This document shows, one piece after another, positions 1 through 7,739 of a DNA stretch of 64,000 nucleotides. The position numbers and the translations under genes are program-made. The stretch comes from Lachnospiraceae bacterium 10-1 (GTDB taxonomy: Bacteria > Bacillota > Clostridia > Lachnospirales > Lachnospiraceae). The notes below the pieces were generated by a model. It was not told where the DNA came from. It saw only the letters and a program-made list of their open reading frames with translations, and did no database searches. How positions within the stretch are numbered: position 1 is the stretch's first letter; each line of letters opens with the position of its first letter. Location of the stretch: the NCBI GenBank assembly GCA_000403495.2, contig KE159799.1, forward strand, positions 242,190-306,189. Reading direction: 5' to 3'.

Positions 1-955
1 AGAAAGTAATAAATTCTGCTGCCTTATCACATCCTGCCGGAGTAAGAACCGGTTCAAACTTATCCGTAACGGTTCCATCCTCACCATAAATTTCACTGCG
101 GTTTGCAACTGCGCCAATGGTTACACCATTTAATTTAATAAATGCAGTTACCATTTCCTTAGCATATCCGGCCTTAACCTCAAATACTGCACCGCTGTCT
201 GCAAGCTGTGACAATGCAATTGCCGTATCTCCCGTACAATTTGCGATTTCTGCGCATACACGGTTTAAATCATCTGTGCAATCCTCAAAAACCGGATCTT
301 CTTCGTTGTTTGGAGGAAGCATGCATACCAGTTCTCTAATCTGTGCAAAGATAGATGCCTCATCTGCCACCACGTCAACAATACCTGCCTGCTCACTCTG
401 AAATGCTGCTGCAGAAGTATCACACCTGCTGATTTCATTTCCATCTAATGCATTAGGCGCATTCACAAACAACTTTGCCTTCTTTTCTTCCATAAAAGTA
501 AAATCTGTCAAAGTAGGAATCAGGGCAAGTCCACCGCCGCATGAACCAAAAACAGCTGTGATCTGTGGAATCACACCTGAACTAAGTACCTGCTTTTTGT
601 AGATCTCACCAAATCCGTTCAGCGCATCTGCAGCTTCCTGTAATCTAAGTCCGGCAGATTCAATAAGCCCAATTACGGGTGCGCCCATTTTAAGTGCCAG
701 ATCATAAAGGTTAGCAATTTTCTTTGCATGCATCTCACCAACGCTTCCGTTTAATACAGATGCATCCTGGCTGTAAACATACACAAGATTGCCACCTATT
801 ACTCCATATCCGGTGATAACACCATCAGAAGGAGTTTCTGTCTGTTTCAAATTAAAATCAGTGCTTCTCGCAGTAATCTGCGCACCAATCTCAACGAAAC
901 TGTTTTCATCGAGCAAAGCAGCTATTCTTTGACTCGCCTGTGAAAAAGTACTCAT
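1..955 (-). CDS. Carboxyl transferase domain protein (biotin-dependent carboxylase/decarboxylase alpha chain), C-terminus off the window
   Basis: Reading from the ATG at 955 gives an open frame of 318 residues that runs off the left edge, so the C-terminus is missing. The sequence is of the acetyl/propionyl-CoA carboxylase beta or decarboxylase alpha-chain type: it has ESAGLRLQEA, FGSCGGGLALIPTLTDF and a second half beginning near residue 225 that repeats the crotonase-like fold. Members move a carboxyl group between carboxybiotin and an acyl-CoA. An AT-rich leader with a GGAGGG ribosome site precedes the start. The biotin carrier and membrane subunits would lie beyond the left edge, so methylmalonyl-CoA decarboxylase cannot be told from an acyl-CoA carboxylase here. 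Confidence 0.85.
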   Translation of the reverse strand, partial: MSTFSQASQRIAALLDENSFVEIGAQITARSTDFNLKQTETPSDGVITGYGVIGGNLVYVYSQDASVLNGSVGEMHAKKIANLYDLALKMGAPVIGLIESAGLRLQEAADALNGFGEIYKKQVLSSGVIPQITAVFGSCGGGLALIPTLTDFTFMEEKKAKLFVNAPNALDGNEISRCDTSAAAFQSEQAGIVDVVADEASIFAQIRELVCMLPPNNEEDPVFEDCTDDLNRVCAEIANCTGDTAIALSQLADSGAVFEVKAGYAKEMVTAFIKLNGVTIGAVANRSEIYGEDGTVTDKFEPVLTPAGCDKAAEFITF

Positions 956-984
956 TTTTCAGCCCTCCATTTTATATTAAAAAA

Positions 985-1018
985 ATTATAACTTGCCTCA
1001 TAGGGACACAAGTATCCC
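985..1018 (-). promoter_or_regulatory. Candidate promoter and operator for the carboxyltransferase gene
   Basis: On the minus strand a TATAAT -10 (985-990) lies 17 bases from ACTTGT (1008-1013), a weak -35. A 16-base near-palindrome, GGGACACAAGTATCCC (1003-1018), overlaps the -35 box and could bind a dimeric repressor. A second possible -10 (TATACT) lies further upstream, so the exact start is uncertain. Confidence 0.4.
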
Positions 1019-1132
1019 CATAATTTTTCCTATAGCAGTATACCATAAATAATGCAAATATCATAGTATAAAGTTCTTAATTTTCTTATTTTTTTAAAAT
1101 TATCGTTTTAGTAAGATGCATTCTATCACATT

Positions 1133-1160
1133 ATGACATATTTAAGTCAGAAAATACATA
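1133..1160 (+). promoter_or_regulatory. Possible promoter for the D,D-carboxypeptidase at 1197
   Basis: ATGACA (1133-1138) and TACATA (1155-1160) are separated by 16 bases and would start transcription about 30 bases before the gene. The match is moderate and the surrounding DNA is very AT-rich, so chance is possible. Confidence 0.3.
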
Positions 1161-1196
1161 AAAATAAAAAGAGAGAACCTGTTCGGATGAAAAATT

Positions 1197-2483
1197 ATGT
1201 ATCTTATGAAAAAAATCATTCCCAGATCCATAAAACTTATTTCTATTCTCTGCCTTACTCTTCTTTTTCTTTCTCCATTTATGTCTCTTTCTGCGCTCGC
1301 AGAAGAGGAAGCACCAAAAGAACTTAAGCTTTATGCCCAGGCAGCCGTCTTAATGGATGCTGACTCAGGACGCATCCTGTATGAAAAAGACGCCCATAAG
1401 GTTCTTCCAATGGCCAGCACTACCAAGATTATGACTTGTATTCTTGCATTGGAATACGGACATCTGGAGGATTATGCAAAAGCCTCTTCTTATGCTGCCA
1501 GTATGCCCAAGGTAAAGCTCAATGTAAAAGCAGACGAATATTATAAGCTGGAAGATCTTCTATATTCTCTTATGCTGGAATCCCATAATGATGCGGCAGT
1601 TGTTATTGCAGAACATATTGCCGGAAGCACGGAAAGCTTTGCTGACATGATGAATCAAAAGGCACGTGATATCGGCTGCTTTGATACCTTTTTTATAACT
1701 CCAAACGGGCTGGATGCCACAGCCACCGCCAGCGACGGTTCCGTAAAAACCCATTCCACCACTGCTGCCGATCTTGCAAAAATTATGTCCTACTGCATTG
1801 AAGACTCTCCAAAAAAAGAAGAATTTCTTGCCATTACCCGTGCGGCTTCCCACTCCTTTGAAAGCTACAAGGAACAGGATGGCTCCTATATTGCAAGCGG
1901 ACGCAGCTTTCAATGCAATAATCATAATGCTTTTCTTGGTATGATGGAAGGCGCTCTTTCCGGGAAAACAGGTTTTACCGGAAATGCCGGCTATTGCTAT
2001 GTAGGGGCATTAAGACGTGATAACAGAACTTATGTAGTTGCACTTTTAGCCTGCGGGTGGCCGAATAATAAATCCTATAAATGGAGCGACACCAAACAGC
2101 TTATGACTTACGGGCTTGATCATTTTGAACATCACACCATTGCAGAAGCTTATTATGATGAAAGTAAACTAAACCCCATTGAAGTAGTCAACGGGCAAAG
2201 GCCTACTCTTGACACTGCCGCATATGTGGAAATAAAAATTGACCGGAAACCATCTTCCGGTCAGGAGGGATTGCTGCTGAAAGCAGGGGAACAAATTCAG
2301 GTTGACTTTCAAATAGAAGAACATCTGACAGCTCCGGTAAACGCCGGAACACAGATCGGTTCCATTAAATACCTGGTGGGTGGCGATGTTTATGAAGTAG
2401 AATACATATATACCACCGAAAGCATTGCCGCCATCGACTATCCCTGGTGCCTTAAACAGATCCTGCTTCGCTACTGCCTGTAA
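1197..2483 (+). CDS. D-alanyl-D-alanine carboxypeptidase (S11 family, DacF-like)
   Basis: This secreted penicillin-binding protein of 428 residues trims the terminal D-alanine from peptidoglycan stem peptides. The first ~35 residues are a signal peptide ending SALA before EEE. The three active-site motifs are present: STTK (Ser74-Lys77), SHN (129-131) and KTG (257-259), followed by a C-terminal beta domain typical of PBP5-type enzymes. An alternative ATG three codons in (MKKIIPRS) is equally plausible as the start. It is transcribed alone and converges on scpB with only 5 bases between the stops. A second S11 paralogue lies at 5430-6596. Confidence 0.93.
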   Translation: MYLMKKIIPRSIKLISILCLTLLFLSPFMSLSALAEEEAPKELKLYAQAAVLMDADSGRILYEKDAHKVLPMASTTKIMTCILALEYGHLEDYAKASSYAASMPKVKLNVKADEYYKLEDLLYSLMLESHNDAAVVIAEHIAGSTESFADMMNQKARDIGCFDTFFITPNGLDATATASDGSVKTHSTTAADLAKIMSYCIEDSPKKEEFLAITRAASHSFESYKEQDGSYIASGRSFQCNNHNAFLGMMEGALSGKTGFTGNAGYCYVGALRRDNRTYVVALLACGWPNNKSYKWSDTKQLMTYGLDHFEHHTIAEAYYDESKLNPIEVVNGQRPTLDTAAYVEIKIDRKPSSGQEGLLLKAGEQIQVDFQIEEHLTAPVNAGTQIGSIKYLVGGDVYEVEYIYTTESIAAIDYPWCLKQILLRYCL

Positions 2484-2488
2484 TTTAC

Positions 2489-3058
2489 CTATACATCCAA
2501 TTGCACACTGACTTCCTGTTCCGCCTGAACCTTAAACTCTTCTATCTGCACTGCCGAAAGTGCTGGAAGTTCCTCTAAAGACTTTACGCCAAAGCTGCGC
2601 AAAAATTCCTCTGTTGTTCCAAACAACAGAGGACGCCCTGGTGCATCCATCCTTCCCACCTCAGTAATCAGTCCAAATTCTACCAGTCTGTTTACTGCAT
2701 GATCACAGCTTACTCCCCTGATTTTTTCGATTTCCGCTCTGGTGATAGGCTGCTTATATGCAATAATGGAAAGGGTTTCAAGCAGAGTATCGGTAAGAAC
2801 ATATTTTCTCGGCGTCTTGGCAATCTTAATCAGATATTCATACATATCCGCCCTAGTGCACATTTGAAAGGAATCTTCCAACTCCATCAAGGTCACCCCG
2901 CCTTCTTTTTCCTCATACTCTTCTTTCATTTCCATAAGAATCTGTCTGGTGGTAGCCTTATCTTCCTCAATTACTGCTGCAAGCCTGTCAGTCTCTACCG
3001 ACTCCCCCATTGTAAAAAGGATTGCTTCCAACACAGCCTTTTCTTTCTGCCTGTCCAA
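2489..3058 (-). CDS. scpB: Segregation and condensation protein B
   Basis: ScpB (189 residues) is the winged-helix subunit that binds ScpA in the SMC-ScpAB complex, which compacts and segregates the chromosome. The sequence shows the typical N-terminus (LEAILFTMGE), the central LSIIAYKQPITRAEIEKIRG segment and GRPLLFGTTEEFL near the end. It is the last gene of the housekeeping block, 12 bases after scpA. Length is normal for the family. Confidence 0.95.
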   Translation of the reverse strand: MDRQKEKAVLEAILFTMGESVETDRLAAVIEEDKATTRQILMEMKEEYEEKEGGVTLMELEDSFQMCTRADMYEYLIKIAKTPRKYVLTDTLLETLSIIAYKQPITRAEIEKIRGVSCDHAVNRLVEFGLITEVGRMDAPGRPLLFGTTEEFLRSFGVKSLEELPALSAVQIEEFKVQAEQEVSVQLDV

Positions 3059-3070
3059 CTTTGCCGCCTC

Positions 3071-3817
3071 CTATGCCTCATTTGAAGTAATCATAATATC
3101 ATCAAATGTATTTTCCTGTACAATAAAAATTTTCCCCAGCTTCATCAGCTCAAGGATCACAAGAAATGTTACAATAATTTCCATCTTGCTTTTTTGCTTT
3201 TCTAACAGCACTTTAAAACTGAACGTTTTATGTGTCTGAATATAAGCCTCCACAAAGGTGGTCTTTAAATCCATGTCCACTTCATCTTTTTCAATCTTTC
3301 CAAATGTACTTCTTACAGGATCAATCTTATCCTCCTGCCTGCGCATAACTGTCTTAAAAAGCATCTGGAGTTTTCTTAAATCCGCATCTCCCAAAAGCTC
3401 CTGCAGATCAACAGGCGGCTTATATTCCTCAATTTCTTTGGGAAGCGTCCTGTCCTTAAAAAGCGTGCGGGCGGCATCCACCTGCCTGTCCTTTAGCTCA
3501 TAAGACATGTATTTGTACATCTTATACTCTAACAACTTCTGTACCAGTTCGGCTCTGGGATCTTCCTCCTCCCCTTCTTCATTTATTTCCTTGGGAAGAA
3601 GCATCTTACATTTAATATCCAATAAAGTAGCCGCCATCACCAGAAATTCACTCATTACATTCATATCCTGGGTTTCCATTGCCTTAATATATTCCAGGTA
3701 CTGGGCAGTAATTTCAACTATTGGGATATCATAGATATCCACTTTATTTTTTTCTATTAAATGCAGAAGCAGGTCAAGGGGGCCTTCAAACGCCTGCAGT
3801 TTTACTGATATTGCCAT
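3071..3817 (-). CDS. scpA: Segregation and condensation protein A
   Basis: ScpA (248 residues) is the kleisin that bridges the SMC heads. The diagnostic N-terminal motif FEGPLDLLLHLIEKNKVDIYD is followed by EFLVMAATLLDIKCKMLLP and a C-terminal winged-helix that meets the SMC cap. It overlaps no neighbour: deoC ends 10 bases upstream and scpB begins 12 bases downstream, so the three are probably on one message. Confidence 0.95.
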   Translation of the reverse strand: MAISVKLQAFEGPLDLLLHLIEKNKVDIYDIPIVEITAQYLEYIKAMETQDMNVMSEFLVMAATLLDIKCKMLLPKEINEEGEEEDPRAELVQKLLEYKMYKYMSYELKDRQVDAARTLFKDRTLPKEIEEYKPPVDLQELLGDADLRKLQMLFKTVMRRQEDKIDPVRSTFGKIEKDEVDMDLKTTFVEAYIQTHKTFSFKVLLEKQKSKMEIIVTFLVILELMKLGKIFIVQENTFDDIMITSNEA

Positions 3818-3827
3818 TTTTGCTCCT

Positions 3828-4463
3828 CTAAATACAGATTACAGTCGTTGCACTGGTTCCTAACCGGTCTGCCCCAGCTTTTACCATTGCCTCTGCTGTC
3901 TCCTTATCTCTAATTCCGCCGGAAGCCTTTACACCCATTGTTGTACCTACAACACTGCGCATCAGTTTCACATCCTCCGTTTTCGCTCCTGCCCTGGAAA
4001 ATCCGGTAGATGTTTTAACGAAATCAGCGCCTGCCTCTTTTGCAAGCTGGCAGGCCTTCACTTTTTCTTCATCTGTCAACAGGCAGGCTTCAATAATCAC
4101 CTTTAAAAGCGCGCTGCCGCATGCTTTTTTCACTTCTTTGATATCTTCCAGCACCACATCATAAAGCTTGTCCTTTAACGCGGCAACATTAATTACCATA
4201 TCAATTTCCCCGGCGCCATCTTCCACTGCAATGGCTGTCTCCGCCGCTTTTGCACGTGCCGACATCTGGCCTAAAGGAAATCCTACCACCGTACACACCT
4301 TGACGCCGGTTCCTTCCAACTGCTTTGCAGCATATCCGGTATAATATCCGTTAACACAGACAGACATAAATCCATATTCTTTTGCTTCATCACAAACCTT
4401 CTTCACTGACGCAGAATCTGCATCTGCCCTTAAAATTGTATGATCAAATAATTTATGGTTCAT
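3828..4463 (-). CDS. deoC: Deoxyribose-phosphate aldolase
   Basis: DeoC splits 2-deoxyribose 5-phosphate into glyceraldehyde 3-phosphate and acetaldehyde, the last step of deoxynucleoside salvage. The Schiff-base lysine is in FVKTSTGF (Lys150); Asp89 (EIDMVIN) and the lysine of [10 protein letters not shown] complete the active site. I place the start at the ATG at 4463 ([11 protein letters not shown]) because GGAAAGG lies about 10 bases before it and family members begin there; an in-frame ATG 12 codons upstream lacks support. The usual partners (deoB, pdp) are not nearby. Confidence 0.95.
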   Translation of the reverse strand: MNHKLFDHTILRADADSASVKKVCDEAKEYGFMSVCVNGYYTGYAAKQLEGTGVKVCTVVGFPLGQMSARAKAAETAIAVEDGAGEIDMVINVAALKDKLYDVVLEDIKEVKKACGSALLKVIIEACLLTDEEKVKACQLAKEAGADFVKTSTGFSRAGAKTEDVKLMRSVVGTTMGVKASGGIRDKETAEAMVKAGADRLGTSATTVICI

Positions 4464-4531
4464 AATTTTCCATACCTTTCCAGTCCAATAGTTTATCATG
4501 TATTATTTCCTGCGTCAACTTTGGTACAGCT

Positions 4532-5383
4532 CTATCTGGAGGATAATTCGATCACTACTAATTCTCCCGGATTAAAAATTCTGATAGGAAGCGTATGGGT
4601 TCCAAGACCTCTTCCCAAAATCATAGCCGCATCCCCTTCTTTAAACTCTCCTCCATCATACCTGGGAAAAAGGCGTATTGCCGGAGATATCACTCCACCA
4701 AGCACAGGAAGTCTCATAAGACCTCCATGTACATGACCTGAAACCACCAGATCCGCCCCCCATGCAGCATAGCTTTTAAAATAATCCGGATTATGGGCAA
4801 TTAATAAAGAAACTTTATTCTTATCCGGCTTTCCAAGAAGCTTTTCAAGATAAGCCTCCTCCATCTGAATTTCTTTAAACTTCCGAAAATATTCTCTGTC
4901 AATTTCCAGTCCATAAATATCCATATTCAAATCCGGCAGGCTTATCTTTTCATTAATCAAATGATTAACCCCTGCTGACGCAATTTTTTCTGAAAATTTC
5001 CGGTACATATCTAAAAAATCTTTCGGAAAAAGTCTTGTCTTATGCTCATGGTTTCCGTTGCCATAATAAACTGGATATTTTTCCGCCAATGTACAAACCA
5101 GCTCCGCCGCTGTTTCAATATCACCGCCTGTCGCAGAAGTATACATATCTCCTGCAATCAGAATCATATCCGCCCCGATTTTATCAATTGCTTTAAGAAG
5201 CCTTGCATTTTTCTTTCCAAAAGATTTATTATGCAGGTCAGAAAGAAGGATGAATTTCACATCCTTCTTAAGCTTTTCTTCCCTGCACCTGTATTTTCTT
5301 ACCACAAAGCGGTTGCAGTCCAAAATCATTACAATAATAAAGAAAAGTATAAGGGCTGCAATCACACTAAAAAATACTGCCAA
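4532..5383 (-). CDS. Membrane-anchored metallophosphoesterase (YkuE-like)
   Basis: The protein has 283 residues with one N-terminal membrane helix (about 3-22) followed by a calcineurin-like phosphoesterase domain. The dinuclear-metal motifs are all present: SDLH (Asp49, His51), GDMY (Asp79), GNGNHEH (Asn111, His112) and SGHVHGG. Such proteins often act on phospholipid or nucleotide phosphodiesters, but the substrate cannot be read from the sequence. It lies in the same-strand run between the carboxypeptidase and deoC. Confidence 0.88.
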   Translation of the reverse strand: MAVFFSVIAALILFFIIVMILDCNRFVVRKYRCREEKLKKDVKFILLSDLHNKSFGKKNARLLKAIDKIGADMILIAGDMYTSATGGDIETAAELVCTLAEKYPVYYGNGNHEHKTRLFPKDFLDMYRKFSEKIASAGVNHLINEKISLPDLNMDIYGLEIDREYFRKFKEIQMEEAYLEKLLGKPDKNKVSLLIAHNPDYFKSYAAWGADLVVSGHVHGGLMRLPVLGGVISPAIRLFPRYDGGEFKEGDAAMILGRGLGTHTLPIRIFNPGELVVIELSSR

Positions 5384-5429
5384 ATTTGTTTTCCTTTCCC
5401 GCCTGCAAATACACGTTTATTCCATACAT

Positions 5430-6596
5430 TTAAAGCCTGCAGAACAGTTTCCATACTTTTACCAGATAATCCTTATATTCTGCCTTATCGATCGTCACAT
5501 CTGCAAGAATGGATACACTTCCTATCCTCTGCCCGTTTAACTTATAAACAGCTTCTCCAATTGCATCCCCCCGCTTAACAGGTGCCCGCACCTCCTCCGG
5601 CAGGGAAATTGTTTTTTCGATGCCCGCAAGATTGCTTCCTGCAATATCAAGATACCGAAATGGCTCTTTATAAACAATAGGCAGCTCATCCAGTATTCCT
5701 CCTTTCACCGGAACACTTGGAAGCTTATCTTCATTGGCATCCTCATACATTGCACTGACACTGTATCCATAATTCAGCAGCGTCATGGCATCCTGAAACC
5801 TTGATTTATTTGTAGGGGAGCCCATTACCACCGCAATCAGATCAATATTATCCTTACTGGCAGTAGCCGAAAGGCAATATAGTGCTTTGCTGGTAGAGCC
5901 AGTCTTTAATCCTGTTGTCCATTCATACATCTTAAGTAGTTTATTGGTACTGGATAAGGTAAAATTACTTGTGCCCTGATTGGTTACATGGATAATATCC
6001 TCCATCCAAATCTTCGTATAGTCCAGTATTTGCGGGTACTTCGTAACCAACTCCCTGGACATAAGGGCCACATCCTTTGCAGAGGTATAATGGTCATCAG
6101 AATCACTTAACCCGCAGCAATCCTCAAAATGAGTATCTGTAAGTCCCATCTCTTCCGCTCTTTGGTTCATCAGCTTCACAAACTCAGCTTCGCTGCCGGC
6201 AATATATTCCGCTGCCGCCACACTGGCATCATTGCCTGAAGCCACTGCAATACATTTAATGATTGTTTCCAGCGTCTGGACTTCACCTTCCTCCAAAAAA
6301 ACCTGTGAACCTCCCATAGACTTGGCATATGCACTGGTCATGACTTCGCTGTCAAGGTTTACTCTTCCTGTTCCAAGATGGTCAAAAATAACCAGAAGTG
6401 TCATGATCTTTGTAATACTGGCCGGACTTCGTCTTTCCTGTGCATTTTCTTCACAGATGACCTTTCCGGTGGATGCCTCCATCAATATGTAAGAAGGAGC
6501 ATCAACTTCCGGGGCAGCCACTGCCTTCATCGGCATCATCAGTAAAAAAATAAAACACATCACATAGCATAGGGTTACTTTCAAGAATTTATTCAC
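5430..6596 (-). CDS. D-alanyl-D-alanine carboxypeptidase (S11 family, second copy)
   Basis: This is a second PBP5-type carboxypeptidase, 388 residues, with a signal peptide ending AVAA near residue 28. Motifs: SITK (Ser60-Lys63), SGN (120-122) and KTG (231-233), then a PBP5 C-terminal beta domain; no clear C-terminal amphipathic anchor is visible. It is only distantly similar to the copy at 1197-2483, so the two probably differ in timing or site rather than being a recent duplication. It resembles DacF or DacB of sporulating clostridia, but the sequence does not settle which. Confidence 0.93.
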   Translation of the reverse strand: MNKFLKVTLCYVMCFIFLLMMPMKAVAAPEVDAPSYILMEASTGKVICEENAQERRSPASITKIMTLLVIFDHLGTGRVNLDSEVMTSAYAKSMGGSQVFLEEGEVQTLETIIKCIAVASGNDASVAAAEYIAGSEAEFVKLMNQRAEEMGLTDTHFEDCCGLSDSDDHYTSAKDVALMSRELVTKYPQILDYTKIWMEDIIHVTNQGTSNFTLSSTNKLLKMYEWTTGLKTGSTSKALYCLSATASKDNIDLIAVVMGSPTNKSRFQDAMTLLNYGYSVSAMYEDANEDKLPSVPVKGGILDELPIVYKEPFRYLDIAGSNLAGIEKTISLPEEVRAPVKRGDAIGEAVYKLNGQRIGSVSILADVTIDKAEYKDYLVKVWKLFCRL

Positions 6597-6704
6597 GTAA
6601 TTGCTCTCCCCTTATATATTCTATTACTATGGATATGTTTTATTTTTATAAAAATGCAAGTACTACTTTTTTCTCAAGGTTACATCTTCTATACCAATAA
6701 TACT

Positions 6705-7298
6705 TTAATACCACCTGGCCCTAAAAGATTGATATGCATCAACCAGTCTGTCTTTTTTCTCCTTAAGGCTGATATGAAAAATATTCATTAATTTAATTGT
6801 ATAATCTATCAGTACAAGAAAAAGTATCAGTTTGCAGGCTATTACTCCCTGCCCCATATCAAATCTGTCAATAACACTTAAAATCTTTCCATGAAGAAAA
6901 GTAATGATAATGATGGCATAAAACCCCCATGCAACCGTACTTTCCAGACAAATGATTCCCTGATAATTACATGGTTTTTCGTTATAATCCCACCACACTT
7001 CGCCAAAAATCTTAAGCATGACTCTTCCTACCAGATACTCGAAGGCTGTTGCCAGAATTGCACCTGCAAGATAAAGTCCTATCAGATTTTTACTAAGCGG
7101 ATGCAGAATCAGATACCCTAAAACACCGCCAAATCCATAGATCGGGCAAAAAGGGCCTCTTCCAAACCCTCTATTTGTCAGTTTTTTATTACAAAATGAC
7201 ATATAAATAGATTCCACCAGCCATCCAACCATGCTGTAAATAATAAACGCCGAAATCAGGTGGTATACATCCGTACCCATCAATTCCCTTGTCCACAT
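6705..7298 (-). CDS. Multi-pass membrane protein of the PF06541 type (putative ABC-transporter type IV)
   Basis: The protein has about 197 residues and four to five hydrophobic segments. It carries the family's hallmark stretches, SMVGWLVESIYMS near the N-terminus and GFGRGPFCPIYGFGGV after the first loop. Its function is unknown despite the family name, and there is no ATPase partner nearby. The start is ambiguous: AAGGGG is nine bases from the ATG at 7298, an ATG at 7307 is too close to it, and one at 7280 (MGTDVYHL) would also match the family. Confidence 0.75.
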   Translation of the reverse strand: MWTRELMGTDVYHLISAFIIYSMVGWLVESIYMSFCNKKLTNRGFGRGPFCPIYGFGGVLGYLILHPLSKNLIGLYLAGAILATAFEYLVGRVMLKIFGEVWWDYNEKPCNYQGIICLESTVAWGFYAIIIITFLHGKILSVIDRFDMGQGVIACKLILFLVLIDYTIKLMNIFHISLKEKKDRLVDAYQSFRARWY

Positions 7299-7373
7299 AG
7301 ATTTCATCCCCTTATTCTATGTATCGTGCAGCAATTTACAATGAAACGCTGCAAACACTATCTGGCAACAAGA

Positions 7374-7399
7374 AAGCCCTTGGTTTTCATCAAGGACTT
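7374..7399 (-). terminator. Rho-independent terminator after rpsU
   Basis: A 9-base-pair stem with one T-G pair (arms 7374-7382 and 7391-7399, 8-base loop) begins 19 bases after the rpsU stop and is followed on the minus strand by a T-rich run. Confidence 0.7.
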
Positions 7400-7417
7400 T
7401 ACGTTGCACGCTATAAA

Positions 7418-7594
7418 TTAATTATATTTACGTTTTCTTGCTGCTTCAGATTTCTTTTTGCGTCTTACGCTTGGTTTTTCGTAATGTTCTCTCTTACGAA
7501 TCTCCTGCTGAATACCAGCCTTTGCGCAGCTTCTTTTAAAGCGACGTAACGCACTGTCTAAAGTTTCATTTTCTTTTACGATTACGTTTGACAT
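7418..7594 (-). CDS. rpsU: 30S ribosomal protein S21
   Basis: A 58-residue, very basic protein begins [19 protein letters not shown], continues through [18 protein letters not shown] and [10 protein letters not shown] and ends in an Arg/Lys tail, the standard S21 pattern. S21 sits at the 30S platform near the anti-Shine-Dalgarno sequence. A GGGAGG site precedes the ATG at 7594. It has its own strong promoter and terminator, so it is expressed independently of alaS, which ends about 145 bases upstream. It is easily missed because it is so short. Confidence 0.96.
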   Translation of the reverse strand: MSNVIVKENETLDSALRRFKRSCAKAGIQQEIRKREHYEKPSVRRKKKSEAARKRKYN

Positions 7595-7690
7595 CTTACA
7601 CCCTGACCTCCCTTCAGTCCCTTCCTAGTAACAATGACTGATTGGGTTTTTCGTATTGCATATGTATGCATATTCACATACACTAGTACA

Positions 7691-7718
7691 ATTATATCAC
7701 ATTTTTTTCTTACGTCAA
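7691..7718 (-). promoter_or_regulatory. Strong promoter for rpsU
   Basis: TTGACG (-35, 7713-7718 read on the minus strand) and TATAAT (-10, 7691-7696) are separated by 16 bases. The leader to the rpsU ATG is about 90 bases long. Confidence 0.8.
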
Positions 7719-7739
7719 TCATTATTTTAAAAAAATACT

